The notes beneath the pieces were generated by a model. That model ran no database searches. It was not told the DNA's origin and worked only from the letters and a program-made list of their open reading frames with translations. 64,000 nt of DNA from Chlorogloeopsis fritschii PCC 6912 (lineage in GTDB: Bacteria; Cyanobacteriota; Cyanobacteriia; Cyanobacteriales; Nostocaceae), in contig NZ_AJLN01000134.1 in assembly GCF_000317285.1 (NCBI RefSeq), positions 1 through 64,000 of the forward strand, read 5' to 3'. Positions 8,970-17,709 of the stretch are shown one piece after another (positions within the stretch are counted from its first letter, which is position 1; every line of letters begins with the position of its first letter). The position numbers and the translations under genes are program-made.

Positions 8970-10298
8970 ATGACTACTATTCGCCCAGCTCTAATTACCA
9001 AAGTACTACCTGATTCCATTGCAGCAGAAATTGGATTTGAAACTGGGGATGCGATCGTCAGTATTAACGGCACGCACCCCCGCGATTTAATTGATTATCG
9101 GTTTTTGTGCGCTGATGAAGTGCTAGAACTGGAAGTTTTGGACGCCACTGGAAAAATCCATAATATTGAAATTGAAAAAGACTATGATGAAGACCTGGGG
9201 CTAGAATTTGAGACAGCATTATTTGATAATTTAATCCAGTGCAATAATCGCTGTCCGTTTTGCTTTATCGATCAACAGCCACCAGGCAAACGCTCAAGCT
9301 TGTACCTCAAAGATGATGATTATCGTTTGAGCTTTTTGTACGGCTCCTACCTCACCTTAACCAATTTGACTGAACGGGAATGGCAGCGGATTGACAAAAT
9401 GCGGCTATCTCCTTTATATGTTTCCGTTCATGCCACCGAACCCGAAGTTAGAATTAGACTGCTAAAAAATCCCCGTGCCGGACAAATTTTGCAGCAAATT
9501 AAGTGGTTCCAAAAAAGACGGTTGCAAATTCACGCTCAAGTAGTAGTCTGTCCTGGTATAAATGATGGCGTGCATTTAGAACAAACTTTGCGCGATTTAG
9601 CGTCATTTCACACTGGGGAAGTGCCAGCAGTTGCTTCGGTGGCAGTAGTGCCAGTAGGGTTAACAAAGTTTCGCCCAGAGCAAGATGAACTTACACCCGT
9701 AACTAGAGAAAAAGCAATAGAAGTAATTAAGCAAGTGCGATCGCTCCAGCAGGAGTTTCGTCAAAAATTCGATTCAACATTTGCCTGGTTAGCAGATGAA
9801 TGGTTTTTAATTGCAGGGGAAGATTTACCATCCGAATCTGAATATGAAGATTATCCCCAAATAGATAATGGTGTTGGTTCAATTCGCTTATTTCTGAAAA
9901 AATTTACCCAAGCAGCTGAAAAATTGTTACCGCCAAAAGTAAAACCCCAGCGCAGATTGCATTGGGTTGTTGGTAACGCAGTTGAAAAAGCATTTCAACC
10001 TATCCTCCAGCGCTTGAATTCAACTGAAGGGCTAGAAGTTAAAATGCACGCTTTAAATAGCGATTATTGGGGGCAAAATATTACTGTAACTGGCTTGTTA
10101 ACCGGGCATGATTTACTGTTAAATTTACAAAAACAAGATTTAGGAGCAGGAATTTTGTTGCCAACAGTTATGCTAAAACATGGCGAATCTGTATTCTTGG
10201 ATGATATAAGTATTGAAGAAGTAGCTCGCCAATTAAAGACAAAAATCTTTCCTGTGGCGGGAGTAGAAGAATTAATCAAGACTTGTATTCAGGCTTGA
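8970..10298 (+). CDS. PDZ/Fe-S protein of the cyanobacterial TIGR03279 (DUF512) family
   Basis: This 442-residue protein has an N-terminal PDZ-like segment (about 5-65, with IAAEIGFETGDAIVSING). A CNNRCPFCF cluster motif follows (C91, C95, C98), resembling a radical-SAM/Fe-S site, and then a DUF512-type C-terminal half. Members are annotated as putative Fe-S oxidoreductases in cyanobacteria and chloroplast-bearing lineages. The substrate is not known. It lies 100 bp before the glycosyl-hydrolase-like gene on the same strand, with a tandem repeat between them. Confidence 0.85.
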   Translation: MTTIRPALITKVLPDSIAAEIGFETGDAIVSINGTHPRDLIDYRFLCADEVLELEVLDATGKIHNIEIEKDYDEDLGLEFETALFDNLIQCNNRCPFCFIDQQPPGKRSSLYLKDDDYRLSFLYGSYLTLTNLTEREWQRIDKMRLSPLYVSVHATEPEVRIRLLKNPRAGQILQQIKWFQKRRLQIHAQVVVCPGINDGVHLEQTLRDLASFHTGEVPAVASVAVVPVGLTKFRPEQDELTPVTREKAIEVIKQVRSLQQEFRQKFDSTFAWLADEWFLIAGEDLPSESEYEDYPQIDNGVGSIRLFLKKFTQAAEKLLPPKVKPQRRLHWVVGNAVEKAFQPILQRLNSTEGLEVKMHALNSDYWGQNITVTGLLTGHDLLLNLQKQDLGAGILLPTVMLKHGESVFLDDISIEEVARQLKTKIFPVAGVEELIKTCIQA

Positions 10299-10311
10299 GT
10301 TGAGTTAAAAG

Positions 10312-10382
10312 TTTATAGTTCATAGTCGTCAATAGTTATAGTTCAAAACAAATGACTATTGACTATTGACTAATGACTAATT
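10312..10382. repeat. short tandem repeat (ATTGACT / AATGACT units)
   Basis: Repeated ATTGACT and AATGACT heptamers and related GTCAATAGTTATAG units occupy the gap between two co-directional genes. The type is the same as the array at 8.9 kb. Confidence 0.65.
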
Positions 10383-10398
10383 TTGTGAGGAGCAGAGA

Positions 10399-13053
10399 GT
10401 GAAACATCAGGGTAAATCTATCAAAAAGAGCAAAGTAAACAAGCTAAAAAAAATAGGATTATTGATTTTACAAGTTAAATTATTATTGTTTTGTTCATTA
10501 AAAATTTTACCTGTAAAAGCCACGACTTCTGAACCTGTATTAAGCATCATCTATACTCAAACAAACGCTAATCAGTGGACAGGAATTACCAATCGTTTGC
10601 AAGCAACAGGAGTGAAGTATTGTGTAATTTCTCTAGATAACATTAAAAGTGCAGCAGATTTAGGCGATCGCCCAGTAGTATTTTTGCCCAACGTCGAAAA
10701 TTTAACACCAACAGTTGCGATCGCTCTAGAAGAATGGATGAGTAAGGGTGGGCGCTTAATTGCCAGTGGAGCAGTAGGAAGTTTGTCAACGCCAGGAGTA
10801 CGTCAATTACTACAAACACTTTTAGGAGGTTATTGGGGATTTAGCCTTGAGTCTCCCCAAAATCTGCAACTAGCACCAGCAAAGACACAAGCATGGGTAA
10901 GTCAAAATAGCTTAATTGGTAAAGTACACGGTGGTGTTGTGGTTCCCAATAATGTTGCGGCGCGAGCAGTTGCCGTTTGGGATGCCAAAGATCGCCCAGC
11001 AGCAGTGTTAACGACAGAACGTTCTACCTTGTTGGGTTGGCGTTGGGGGGTAGATACTGTTTCGCCATCCAAGATAGATGCTGCTTGGTTACAAGCTGCT
11101 CTCAATCGTCATGCGGATATATCTTCTGGTTACATCGCTAAAGTAGCAGGAGGTTCTCCAAATTGTTATACCTCGGTGGAGGCAGCTTCTAAAGATAGAG
11201 ACAACACCGCCACTGCTCCTGCTAACACCTTCCAACCCTCAGACGAAGCTATCGATCAACTTCAACAAGCAGTAAATTTAAAAGTCGAACCCAACTCGAA
11301 TGCACCCATTAGCCACAATGAAGCGATCGCTCTCCAGCAACAGCTAGAAAATCTGATCAATCGAGTCGAAAGTGCCAATTTAGCTGCTGCTGCCTACAAT
11401 GGTGACTTCCAAGCTACAAAAGAACGGCAGGCACAGTTAGCCTCCACCAAAACCAATACTGCACTCTTGGATCTCAACCAGAGCCTCACCCAAGTACGAG
11501 CAACAGCGAAAAACCTGCCACAGTTGATAGCAAATAAACAATATGCTCAAGCTCGCTCCTCCTGGCTGCAAGCAAAAGCTGCTTTGTGGCAACTGTTTCC
11601 CCTAGATCGAAGATTAGCTCAACCAGAAATCAGAGCGATCTGGCTAGATCGAGGTACAATTGTCCGTGCTAGAAGTGAAAAGGGACTCGCTCAAATTTTC
11701 GATCGCCTAGCACAAGCAGGAATCAACACAGTATTTTTTGAAACCGTCAACGCTGGTTACACCATTTATCCCAGTCACGTTGCACCACAGCAAAATCCTT
11801 TAATTCGCGGTTGGGATCCACTGGCAGCAGCAGTAAAATTAGCCCACGAGCGAAACATGGAATTACACGCCTGGGTTTGGACTTTTGCGGCTGGCAATCA
11901 ACGTCACAATCAAATTTTAAACATTAAACCTGATTACCCAGGGCCAATCCTAGATGCTTTTCCTGATTGGGCAGGCTACGATCAACGCGGGCAAATGATC
12001 CCACTAGGGCAAGGCAAGCCTTTCTTAGATCCAGCCAATCCTCAGGCACGGCAGTACTTACTCCGGTTATATGAAGAAATAGTCACCCGTTACAAAGTTG
12101 ATGGCTTGCAGTTAGACTACATTCGTTACCCCTTCCAAGACGAGGCAGCAGGAAGAACTTACGGTTACGGGCAAGCAGCTAGGAGACAATTCCAGCAACT
12201 GACAGGTGTAGATCCAGTCAATATTTCTCCCAGTCAAAAGGAACTTTGGCAAAAGTGGACTCAATTTCGTACCGAGCAAGTCAATAGCTTTGTTGCGCAA
12301 GTATCACAGCAATTGCGCTCCAAGCGATCGAACTTAATTTTGTCGGCAGCAGTATTTCCCCTCAAAGAACAAGAGCGGATTCAAAAAATTCAGCAGCATT
12401 GGGAAGTTTGGGCAAAGCGCGGTGATGTAGATTTAATCATTCCTATGACTTATGCCCAAGATACCTTTAGCTTTGAACGACTCGCGCAACCTTGGATTGC
12501 TTCATCAAAAATAGGTTCTGCCCTCTTAGTACCAGGAATTCGTCTGCTTTCTTTACCCACTATTGGAACATTCGATCAAATCCAATTGGTTAGAGACTTG
12601 CCAATCAGCGGTTATGCCCTATTTGCCGCAGAAAACTTTCACAACGACTTACAAAAAGTTTTTAGTCGCACCCAAGGTAGAGAGAAAGCCACGCCCATAG
12701 AACCAACACCTTTGCGCCAACCTTTTCAAACCGCTGCCGCTCGTTACGCAGTTTTGTTGGGCGAATGGAAGTTTGTCAGGCAAAATCGTCAACTGCGATT
12801 ACCAGCCACAGTAATCTCGGAATTTAATACCCAAGCAGAAGTTTTGCAAGATGCTTTGAATCAACTCGCTGCCAAGCCAAATACCAGTAAATTGCAAGCA
12901 GCAAAAGCCTCTATAGTTCGCTTCCAATCTCAATTTCGGACATGGATGCGTCTACAAGCCTTAGATAATCCCTATCAAGTCAGAGTTTGGGAAAATCGCC
13001 TTGCAACTATCGAAAGGCTGTTGCGTTATGGTGAGCGAACAGCGGAAAGGTGA
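10399..13053 (+). CDS. family-10-like glycosyl hydrolase (GHL10/DUF187), secreted
   Basis: This 884-residue protein starts with GTG behind GAGGAG and has a basic N-terminus plus a hydrophobic stretch (about 20-45), consistent with export. Residues 45-270 resemble a glutamine-amidotransferase-like sensor domain. A helical, Gln/Ala-rich linker lies at about 290-400. The GHL10 barrel spans about 410-720, with EIRAIWLDRGTIVRAR, a segment around VFFETVNAGYTIYPS, and DGLQLDYIRYPF carrying the likely catalytic acid residues. A helical tail follows. The likely role is cleavage or remodelling of an extracellular polysaccharide. The substrate is not known. Confidence 0.85.
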   Translation: MKHQGKSIKKSKVNKLKKIGLLILQVKLLLFCSLKILPVKATTSEPVLSIIYTQTNANQWTGITNRLQATGVKYCVISLDNIKSAADLGDRPVVFLPNVENLTPTVAIALEEWMSKGGRLIASGAVGSLSTPGVRQLLQTLLGGYWGFSLESPQNLQLAPAKTQAWVSQNSLIGKVHGGVVVPNNVAARAVAVWDAKDRPAAVLTTERSTLLGWRWGVDTVSPSKIDAAWLQAALNRHADISSGYIAKVAGGSPNCYTSVEAASKDRDNTATAPANTFQPSDEAIDQLQQAVNLKVEPNSNAPISHNEAIALQQQLENLINRVESANLAAAAYNGDFQATKERQAQLASTKTNTALLDLNQSLTQVRATAKNLPQLIANKQYAQARSSWLQAKAALWQLFPLDRRLAQPEIRAIWLDRGTIVRARSEKGLAQIFDRLAQAGINTVFFETVNAGYTIYPSHVAPQQNPLIRGWDPLAAAVKLAHERNMELHAWVWTFAAGNQRHNQILNIKPDYPGPILDAFPDWAGYDQRGQMIPLGQGKPFLDPANPQARQYLLRLYEEIVTRYKVDGLQLDYIRYPFQDEAAGRTYGYGQAARRQFQQLTGVDPVNISPSQKELWQKWTQFRTEQVNSFVAQVSQQLRSKRSNLILSAAVFPLKEQERIQKIQQHWEVWAKRGDVDLIIPMTYAQDTFSFERLAQPWIASSKIGSALLVPGIRLLSLPTIGTFDQIQLVRDLPISGYALFAAENFHNDLQKVFSRTQGREKATPIEPTPLRQPFQTAAARYAVLLGEWKFVRQNRQLRLPATVISEFNTQAEVLQDALNQLAAKPNTSKLQAAKASIVRFQSQFRTWMRLQALDNPYQVRVWENRLATIERLLRYGERTAER

Positions 13054-13092
13054 GAAGGCAGGAGGGAATATAAAGTTAGTAGCTAGTGTTCA

Positions 13093-13132
13093 GATCCCCG
13101 ACTTTTTTAAACAAGTCGGGGATCTATAACCT
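13093..13132. repeat. palindromic repeat copy A (GATCCCCGACTT hairpin)
   Basis: Arms at 13093-13104 and 13113-13124 pair perfectly over 12 bp around an 8-nt loop and are followed by TATAACCTC. A near-identical copy lies at 43682-43720. It could end transcription of the hydrolase gene, but the repetition shows it is a dispersed element. Confidence 0.8.
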
Positions 13133-13491
13133 CTCATGCTTATTCCTCCGTGCTCTCCGTACCTCTGTGGTTTTATTTTTCCGTGACTAGTGCGTAAAGT
13201 TCAGCACGGGGTAGCGATTGTTAATCTGGAAAGGGCAGCAGGCGATCGCCCTCCAATAAATATGGTTTCTTAGAATAAGTCATAAGCTTGGTTTTAGCAA
13301 TCACAATAACCAAAATAAAATCATCAAAAAATTTATTTCTTTGTGTTCTTTGCGGTAGCCTGCGGCAAGCCGCTGACGCGTCTACGTTAAAAAACCTTCC
13401 CAGTTCGATTATGTATTCTTCAAGCGGGAAAGGAGTAATACCGTTTCACTTTAAGACTGATACACATAGGCAGCAGGGGGCAGGGAGCAAG

Positions 13492-13530
13492 GGGAAAGAA
13501 TTTAGAGACTAATCATTTGTATCAGGTATT
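13492..13530 (-). repeat. dispersed repeat (ATACCTGATACAAATGATTAG), copy A
   Basis: Read on the minus strand this matches 46442-46480: AATACCTGATACAAATGATT, then TAGTCT, an AATTCTTTCCCC tract and a C-rich run. The two copies are 33 kb apart and both lie between genes. Confidence 0.7.
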
Positions 13531-14007
13531 TCGTAAAATGGTATAACATTCCGCCATAATTAGTTTTTTTTACCTCACTTGCAGTGCACAGTAAATCAAT
13601 TAATTATCTGCTCATTCCCTGGCATTACTGCAATTACACCTATCTAATTTAAGTGTCACCTGACTATTTAAAAAAATAAATATTATTGGCGTGCAGCAAA
13701 AAATTGCTCTCAATCAAATTCATCCATTGCTATTAGCAATAGTTGCAGAAAAGCTACATTTGTGTGAACACTTACTAACCCATTATTTTGCAAAATGTAA
13801 TAAAGCCTCACATTTTTTTCATATTCAGTGAACTATGTAAAGTTTTGTATCTGACTTCAACATTTATGACTTAGAAGGATGTAGTATTTCCACAAGTCAA
13901 GACTTAAGTTTTTCTTAATAATCACTTCCAAGCAGAGAGATATCGAAACACTTGCTTTTGAGTTTTAAATAAGTGAAAGTAACCAACAAAGGAGAAAATT
14001 TCAACAG

Positions 14008-14036
14008 TTGACTTACTTTCATTGGTATGCTTTTAT
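14008..14036 (+). promoter_or_regulatory. possible promoter upstream of the desaturase
   Basis: TTGACT (14008-14013) and TTTTAT (14031-14036) are separated by 17 bp in AT-rich DNA about 190 bp before the preferred desaturase start. The -35 is good and the -10 matches only 4 of 6 positions. Confidence 0.25.
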
Positions 14037-14224
14037 CTCTTGCGAAAAATTGAAATGATGTCTGTGCTGTTCACAGAATAGAAACATCAAAATCGAAGTC
14101 AGTAATTTGTTAACTATCTGCAAATTGCTACAAGTTCTGTTCGCTACTTGTAAAAAGAGTGATTGCCGAAATCATTCACAGATATCCAATTCTTCATCGT
14201 CTGAGGTTTGAAAGAATATACATT

Positions 14225-15187
14225 ATGACTACGCTGAAAATAAATGATTTTACTGGTCTTGAATTGGGTAATCTGACAGAGATAAGACAAGGATTTTTCT
14301 TAGTAAAAATCTTAGTATATGCTTGTCTGAGTGCAGTTTCAATAACTCTAATTTTAGGGTTTAAAGGAATAATTTCCTTGCTCGCAATGTTATTTTTAGG
14401 GCTGATGTATGCTCATGCAGCAGTGTTAGAACATCGATGCGTTCATAATACTGCTTTTCACAGTAAACGATGGAATCGAATCGCAGGATTCTTATTAGGT
14501 TTACCTATGCTAGTATCCTTTTCCGACTATCAAGATAGCCATCTCAGACATCATAAATTACTTGGAAGCCCAGAAGATAAAGAATTTTTTAGTTATGATT
14601 GCGGCTCGCTCAAATCGCCAAAAATCTTAATTCCTCTTCTGCTGTTACCTCACTATCGTCATGTAGCTCTAAGACTGTATAAAACAATTAAAGGACAAGA
14701 TTTGGAAGTTTTGAATACCATCCCGAATGCAAAAGTAAAAATTCGCAATGAATACCGTTTGATGGCAATTTTTCTAGTTTCCATCTTAGTTATTACTATC
14801 GGGCTGCAAACAACAGTTTTTTTGAAAGTTTGGCTAATACCCTTACTATTTGCCTCTCCAACTTATGCTTTGATTGAACTGCCTGAACATATAGGATGCG
14901 AGCGAAGCATGACAGATGTTTCTGTAAACACACGAACAATTACAGCTAGTAAATTAGCAGTATGGTTTACCGATGGTAATAATTATCATGTCGAGCATCA
15001 TTGGCTTCCTAATATACCCGGTGATAGACTTGCAGAACTACACAGTTACATAAAGCCAAAGATTCGATATTTAGATTCCTCTTACTGGTCATTTTATACA
15101 AAGTTTGTGCAGAATATTTTCCGCGAACAAGTTTTTGTTCCAGAAGCATGGTTAGCAGAAAAAGCTCCGACAGAGATTAACTACTAG
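14225..15187 (+). CDS. membrane fatty-acid desaturase-family di-iron enzyme
   Basis: This 320-residue integral-membrane protein has the three histidine boxes of the desaturase superfamily: HRCVH (70-74), HLRHH (106-110) and HVEHH (255-259). It also has ELPEHIGCE before the last box and hydrophobic pairs around 25-65 and 180-215. I use the ATG at 14225 (MTTLKIND) rather than the in-frame GTG at 14159. It presumably inserts a double bond or hydroxyl in an acyl chain or other lipid, but regiospecificity and substrate cannot be read. It ends 93 bp before a SET-domain gene on the same strand. Confidence 0.88.
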   Translation: MTTLKINDFTGLELGNLTEIRQGFFLVKILVYACLSAVSITLILGFKGIISLLAMLFLGLMYAHAAVLEHRCVHNTAFHSKRWNRIAGFLLGLPMLVSFSDYQDSHLRHHKLLGSPEDKEFFSYDCGSLKSPKILIPLLLLPHYRHVALRLYKTIKGQDLEVLNTIPNAKVKIRNEYRLMAIFLVSILVITIGLQTTVFLKVWLIPLLFASPTYALIELPEHIGCERSMTDVSVNTRTITASKLAVWFTDGNNYHVEHHWLPNIPGDRLAELHSYIKPKIRYLDSSYWSFYTKFVQNIFREQVFVPEAWLAEKAPTEINY

Positions 15188-15280
15188 CACAGTGGAGTAT
15201 CAATTCAGTAATTAGTTACAACCTCATTATTTTCTTTTCTATCTTTCCACTTCATCATCTACTAGAGTTTTCAAATAATT

Positions 15281-15742
15281 ATGACTCAGCAACTAATAGA
15301 TTTTTATCGGTTTGTTGGCAATCAAGATTGCGATCGCAAGGCAGTAGCTACAGTTAAGATTAAGAAAGGTCAAGTCATCAAAAATATAAACTTTGTTTTT
15401 AGCCCTCAAAACTTTTTAACAGTTCAAGCTGGTTTTGACAAACACATTTTAGATGAATTATTGGCAGCCATGAACCATTCTTGTTCACCAACTGCTTTCG
15501 TAAACCTTGCCAAAAAACAGATTATTGCAGAACGGGATATCGCTCCGGGAGAGGAAATAACATTTTTCTACCCTTCAACGGAATGGATTATGGTAAGACC
15601 ATTTCAGTGTAAATGTGGTTCTCCAAACTGTATCGGTAAAGTATCTGGGGCAGAAGATTTGCCAATTAGTTTACTCAAGAAATACGAAATAAATTCGCAC
15701 ATTAAGCAAAGTATTCTAGAAAGTATCTATAAAAAAAGATGA
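15281..15742 (+). CDS. SET-domain protein lysine methyltransferase-like protein
   Basis: This compact 153-residue protein has bacterial SET-domain motifs: NHSCSP (65-70), ERDIAPGEEITFFYPS (84-99, including the usual GEE(I/L)T-F-Y block) and a post-SET Cys cluster at C110, C112 and C117 (CKCGSPNCIG). SET enzymes transfer a methyl group from S-adenosylmethionine to lysine side chains. It lies directly behind a desaturase gene, so the pair may be co-transcribed. The target is unknown. Stand-alone SET proteins are uncommon in cyanobacteria. Confidence 0.85.
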   Translation: MTQQLIDFYRFVGNQDCDRKAVATVKIKKGQVIKNINFVFSPQNFLTVQAGFDKHILDELLAAMNHSCSPTAFVNLAKKQIIAERDIAPGEEITFFYPSTEWIMVRPFQCKCGSPNCIGKVSGAEDLPISLLKKYEINSHIKQSILESIYKKR

Positions 15743-16057
15743 GCGATACCCTCTAGAAATACTAAATATCTCTGTCTTGAAAATAGGGACTAGGGACTAG
15801 GAAAGACTGCACTTATTTAGATGAAGTGGTAACTTACTGCATTTGTATCTAAATTGCGTGAGTTAACTCAAGAAGCGATCGCAACTATACAACTCGCAGA
15901 GTAGCGGCTTACCGTCAGGGTGTGGTGGGGCGATCGCAAACCCTCGTTATACCCTCGTTACCAGGTTCAACCTGGTAACGAGAACTAGAGCCTCTAGCTC
16001 TTCTTGAGAGATAACAAGTCTTTAACCAGACACGATATCAAATAGTGGAGTGCCATA
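15743..16057. other. intergenic region with a perfect palindrome and GGGACTA repeat
   Basis: This 315-bp gap holds GGGACTAGGGACTAGG repeats at about 15787-15801 and a perfect 14-bp palindrome at 15954-15982. Nothing else is recognised. Confidence 0.6.
15954..15982. repeat. perfect palindrome CTCGTTACCAGGTT-C-AACCTGGTAACGAG
   Basis: Two 14-bp arms (15954-15967 and 15969-15982) flank a single C. An extra partial copy, CTCGTTATAC, lies immediately upstream. This is a dispersed-repeat-type hairpin rather than a terminator, because no T run follows. Confidence 0.7.
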
Positions 16058-17464
16058 ATGATTGCCGATCTTGATACGCGGAAGAACCAAAACATAAAAA
16101 ACATCTTGCAAACAACGGCTGAGTATGCAATTCGCTATCTTAGAGACTTAGACACTCGTAAAGTTATTCCTGCACAAGATGCGATCACAAACCTCACCCA
16201 GTTAGATGAACCCCTGTCTTATGAGCCTGTCGATCCTGAACTCGTCTTGCACAAGCTTGATAAAATCATTTCACCTGCAACAATGGCAATAGCAGGGCCT
16301 CGTTTCTTTGGGTTTGTCAACGGTGGTTCTCTGCCTGTAACCATAGCAGCTAATTGGTTAGCAACAGCATGGGATCAAGATTGCGGACTCTATAAAATCA
16401 CTCCTGCTACCGCCTTATTAGAACAAGTGGCTCTGCGCTGGCTCTTAGATGTACTGCGTTTACCCCCAGATTGTGCTGGTGCATTCGTCACGGGAGCAAC
16501 CATGGCTAGCTTTACAGCTCTGGCTGCTGCTCGCCACGCCGTACTCAAACGAGAAGGTTGGAACGTAGATGCAGATGGTTTGTTTGGTGCCCCACCCATA
16601 ACAGTTGCAGTCGGTGAGGAGGTACACCCAAGTGTCTTGAAAGCCTTAGGATTGCTGGGGCTAGGTCGAAATCGAGTCGTCAAAGTCCCGGTAGACACTC
16701 AGGGGCGGATGCGCCCGGAAGCTATTCCCACCTTAACTCTTCCTGCAATCATCTGCGCTCAAGTCGGAAATGTGAATACAGGTGCGTGCGATCCAGTGGC
16801 AGCGATTTGCGAACGTGCGCGAGAATTGGGAGCCTGGGTGCATATAGACGGCGCATTCGGACTCTGGGCAGGAGCGGCTCCATCGTTGGCGCACCTCACC
16901 GCAGGGATAGAAAATGCAGACTCTTGGGCGACAGATGCCCACAAATGGTTGAATGTGCCCTATGACAGTGGATTGGCATTTGTTCGCGATGGCAATGCTT
17001 TGCGAGCGGCAATGGCGATTACTGCCGATTTTCTACCTACTGTCACCAACCAGCGCAATCCATCAGACTATACACCTGAATTTTCTAGGCGCGCGCGGGG
17101 TGTGGAAGTGTGGGCTGCGTTGCGATCGCTTGGACGTTCTGGATTAGCAGATTTAATTGAGCGAACCTGTTGCTATGCCCGACAATTTGCCAAAGAATTG
17201 CAAGCTGCTGGATATCAAATTCTGAACGATGTGGTCTTAAATCAAGTTTTGGTATCCTTTGGGAGCGCAGAAACAACCCTTCAGATTATCGCCGAACTGC
17301 AATCCGAGGGGACTTGTTGGTGTGGAGTCACGGTTTGGCAAGGGCAAACAGCCATGCGAATTAGTGTCTCGTGTTGGTCAACAACTGATGCCGATGTGGA
17401 ACGCAGTTTGGAAGTCATGCTACGAGTTGCGGAGAAATATTGCCGGGGAGCATCCCAATTTTGA
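16058..17464 (+). CDS. PLP-dependent group II decarboxylase-like enzyme
   Basis: This 468-residue enzyme is of the fold-type I decarboxylase group (glutamate/aromatic amino-acid decarboxylase family). It has the PLP-stacking His (H190, EEVHPSV), the cofactor Asp (D264, HIDGAFG) and the Schiff-base lysine (K296, TDAHKWLNVPYDSG). It probably decarboxylates an amino acid. The substrate (aromatic, glutamate or diaminobutyrate-like) cannot be assigned. The last codons (GASQF and stop) lie inside the left arm of a 160-bp foldback element, so the native C-terminus may have been replaced. The gene follows the SET gene by 315 bp and is probably independent of it. Confidence 0.88.
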   Translation: MIADLDTRKNQNIKNILQTTAEYAIRYLRDLDTRKVIPAQDAITNLTQLDEPLSYEPVDPELVLHKLDKIISPATMAIAGPRFFGFVNGGSLPVTIAANWLATAWDQDCGLYKITPATALLEQVALRWLLDVLRLPPDCAGAFVTGATMASFTALAAARHAVLKREGWNVDADGLFGAPPITVAVGEEVHPSVLKALGLLGLGRNRVVKVPVDTQGRMRPEAIPTLTLPAIICAQVGNVNTGACDPVAAICERARELGAWVHIDGAFGLWAGAAPSLAHLTAGIENADSWATDAHKWLNVPYDSGLAFVRDGNALRAAMAITADFLPTVTNQRNPSDYTPEFSRRARGVEVWAALRSLGRSGLADLIERTCCYARQFAKELQAAGYQILNDVVLNQVLVSFGSAETTLQIIAELQSEGTCWCGVTVWQGQTAMRISVSCWSTTDADVERSLEVMLRVAEKYCRGASQF

Positions 17465-17605
17465 CGCAATACCCTAGAAGGGTATCGCTACAAAGACAAA
17501 GCCCACCTTCGTGGGCTAAAATATTTCAGCCCGCGTAGGCGGGCTTAGTTTGTATAGCCTCACCCTTCTAGGGTGCAGGGCTTTTTGCAAAAACGGGATG
17601 CTCCC
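17446..17605. mobile_element. 160-bp foldback (MITE-like) element
   Basis: The outer ends are GGGAGCATCCC (17446-17456) and its exact complement (17595-17605). Moving inward, both halves carry a T-rich segment, ACCCTAGAAGGGT, GCTA..ACAAA and AAGCCC. The centre consists of the hairpins GCCCACCTTCGTGGGC and GCCCGCGTAGGCGGGC. The whole unit is therefore one long imperfect inverted repeat with no coding capacity. It overlaps the 3' end of the PLP decarboxylase. GATGCTCCC also occurs just inside the right end of the IS200/IS605 element at 29.2 kb, so mobilisation by such a transposase is conceivable. Confidence 0.75.
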
Positions 17606-17639
17606 TATTGTCGTATCAGTTAACAGCAATTTTATTTGC

Positions 17640-17670
17640 TTGTAGTAAGCACGCTTTGTGCTTACTACAA
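17640..17670. terminator. hairpin TTGTAGTAAGCAC / GTGCTTACTACAA
   Basis: Perfect 13-bp arms flank a GCTTT loop, 40 bp beyond the stop of the phytochelatin synthase gene (minus strand). It could serve as a terminator for that operon. Its sequence also looks like a dispersed cyanobacterial palindrome, so either reading is possible. Confidence 0.5.
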
Positions 17671-17709
17671 ACTATGTGTAGCTCCAATTTTAAGAATTGG
17701 TATTATTGT

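Larger units (their letters stand above)
13054..14158. other. 1.1-kb gene-free region with dispersed repeats
   Basis: This stretch contains a palindrome (13093-13124), repeat-derived sequence at 13320-13390 (CTGCGGCAAGCCGCTGACGC type), and a dispersed repeat copy at 13492-13530. From 13540 on it is AT-rich non-coding DNA leading to the desaturase. No convincing gene was found. A 74-codon frame at 13288-13512 runs through the repeats and is rejected. Confidence 0.6.

Noticed and set aside
13288-13512. 74-codon open frame
   Set aside because: It runs through two different dispersed repeats and has no family resemblance.
14225-17464. Desaturase, SET protein and PLP decarboxylase as one biosynthetic cluster
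   Set aside because: A 315-bp repeat-containing gap separates the decarboxylase, and no core synthase or peptide precursor is present.
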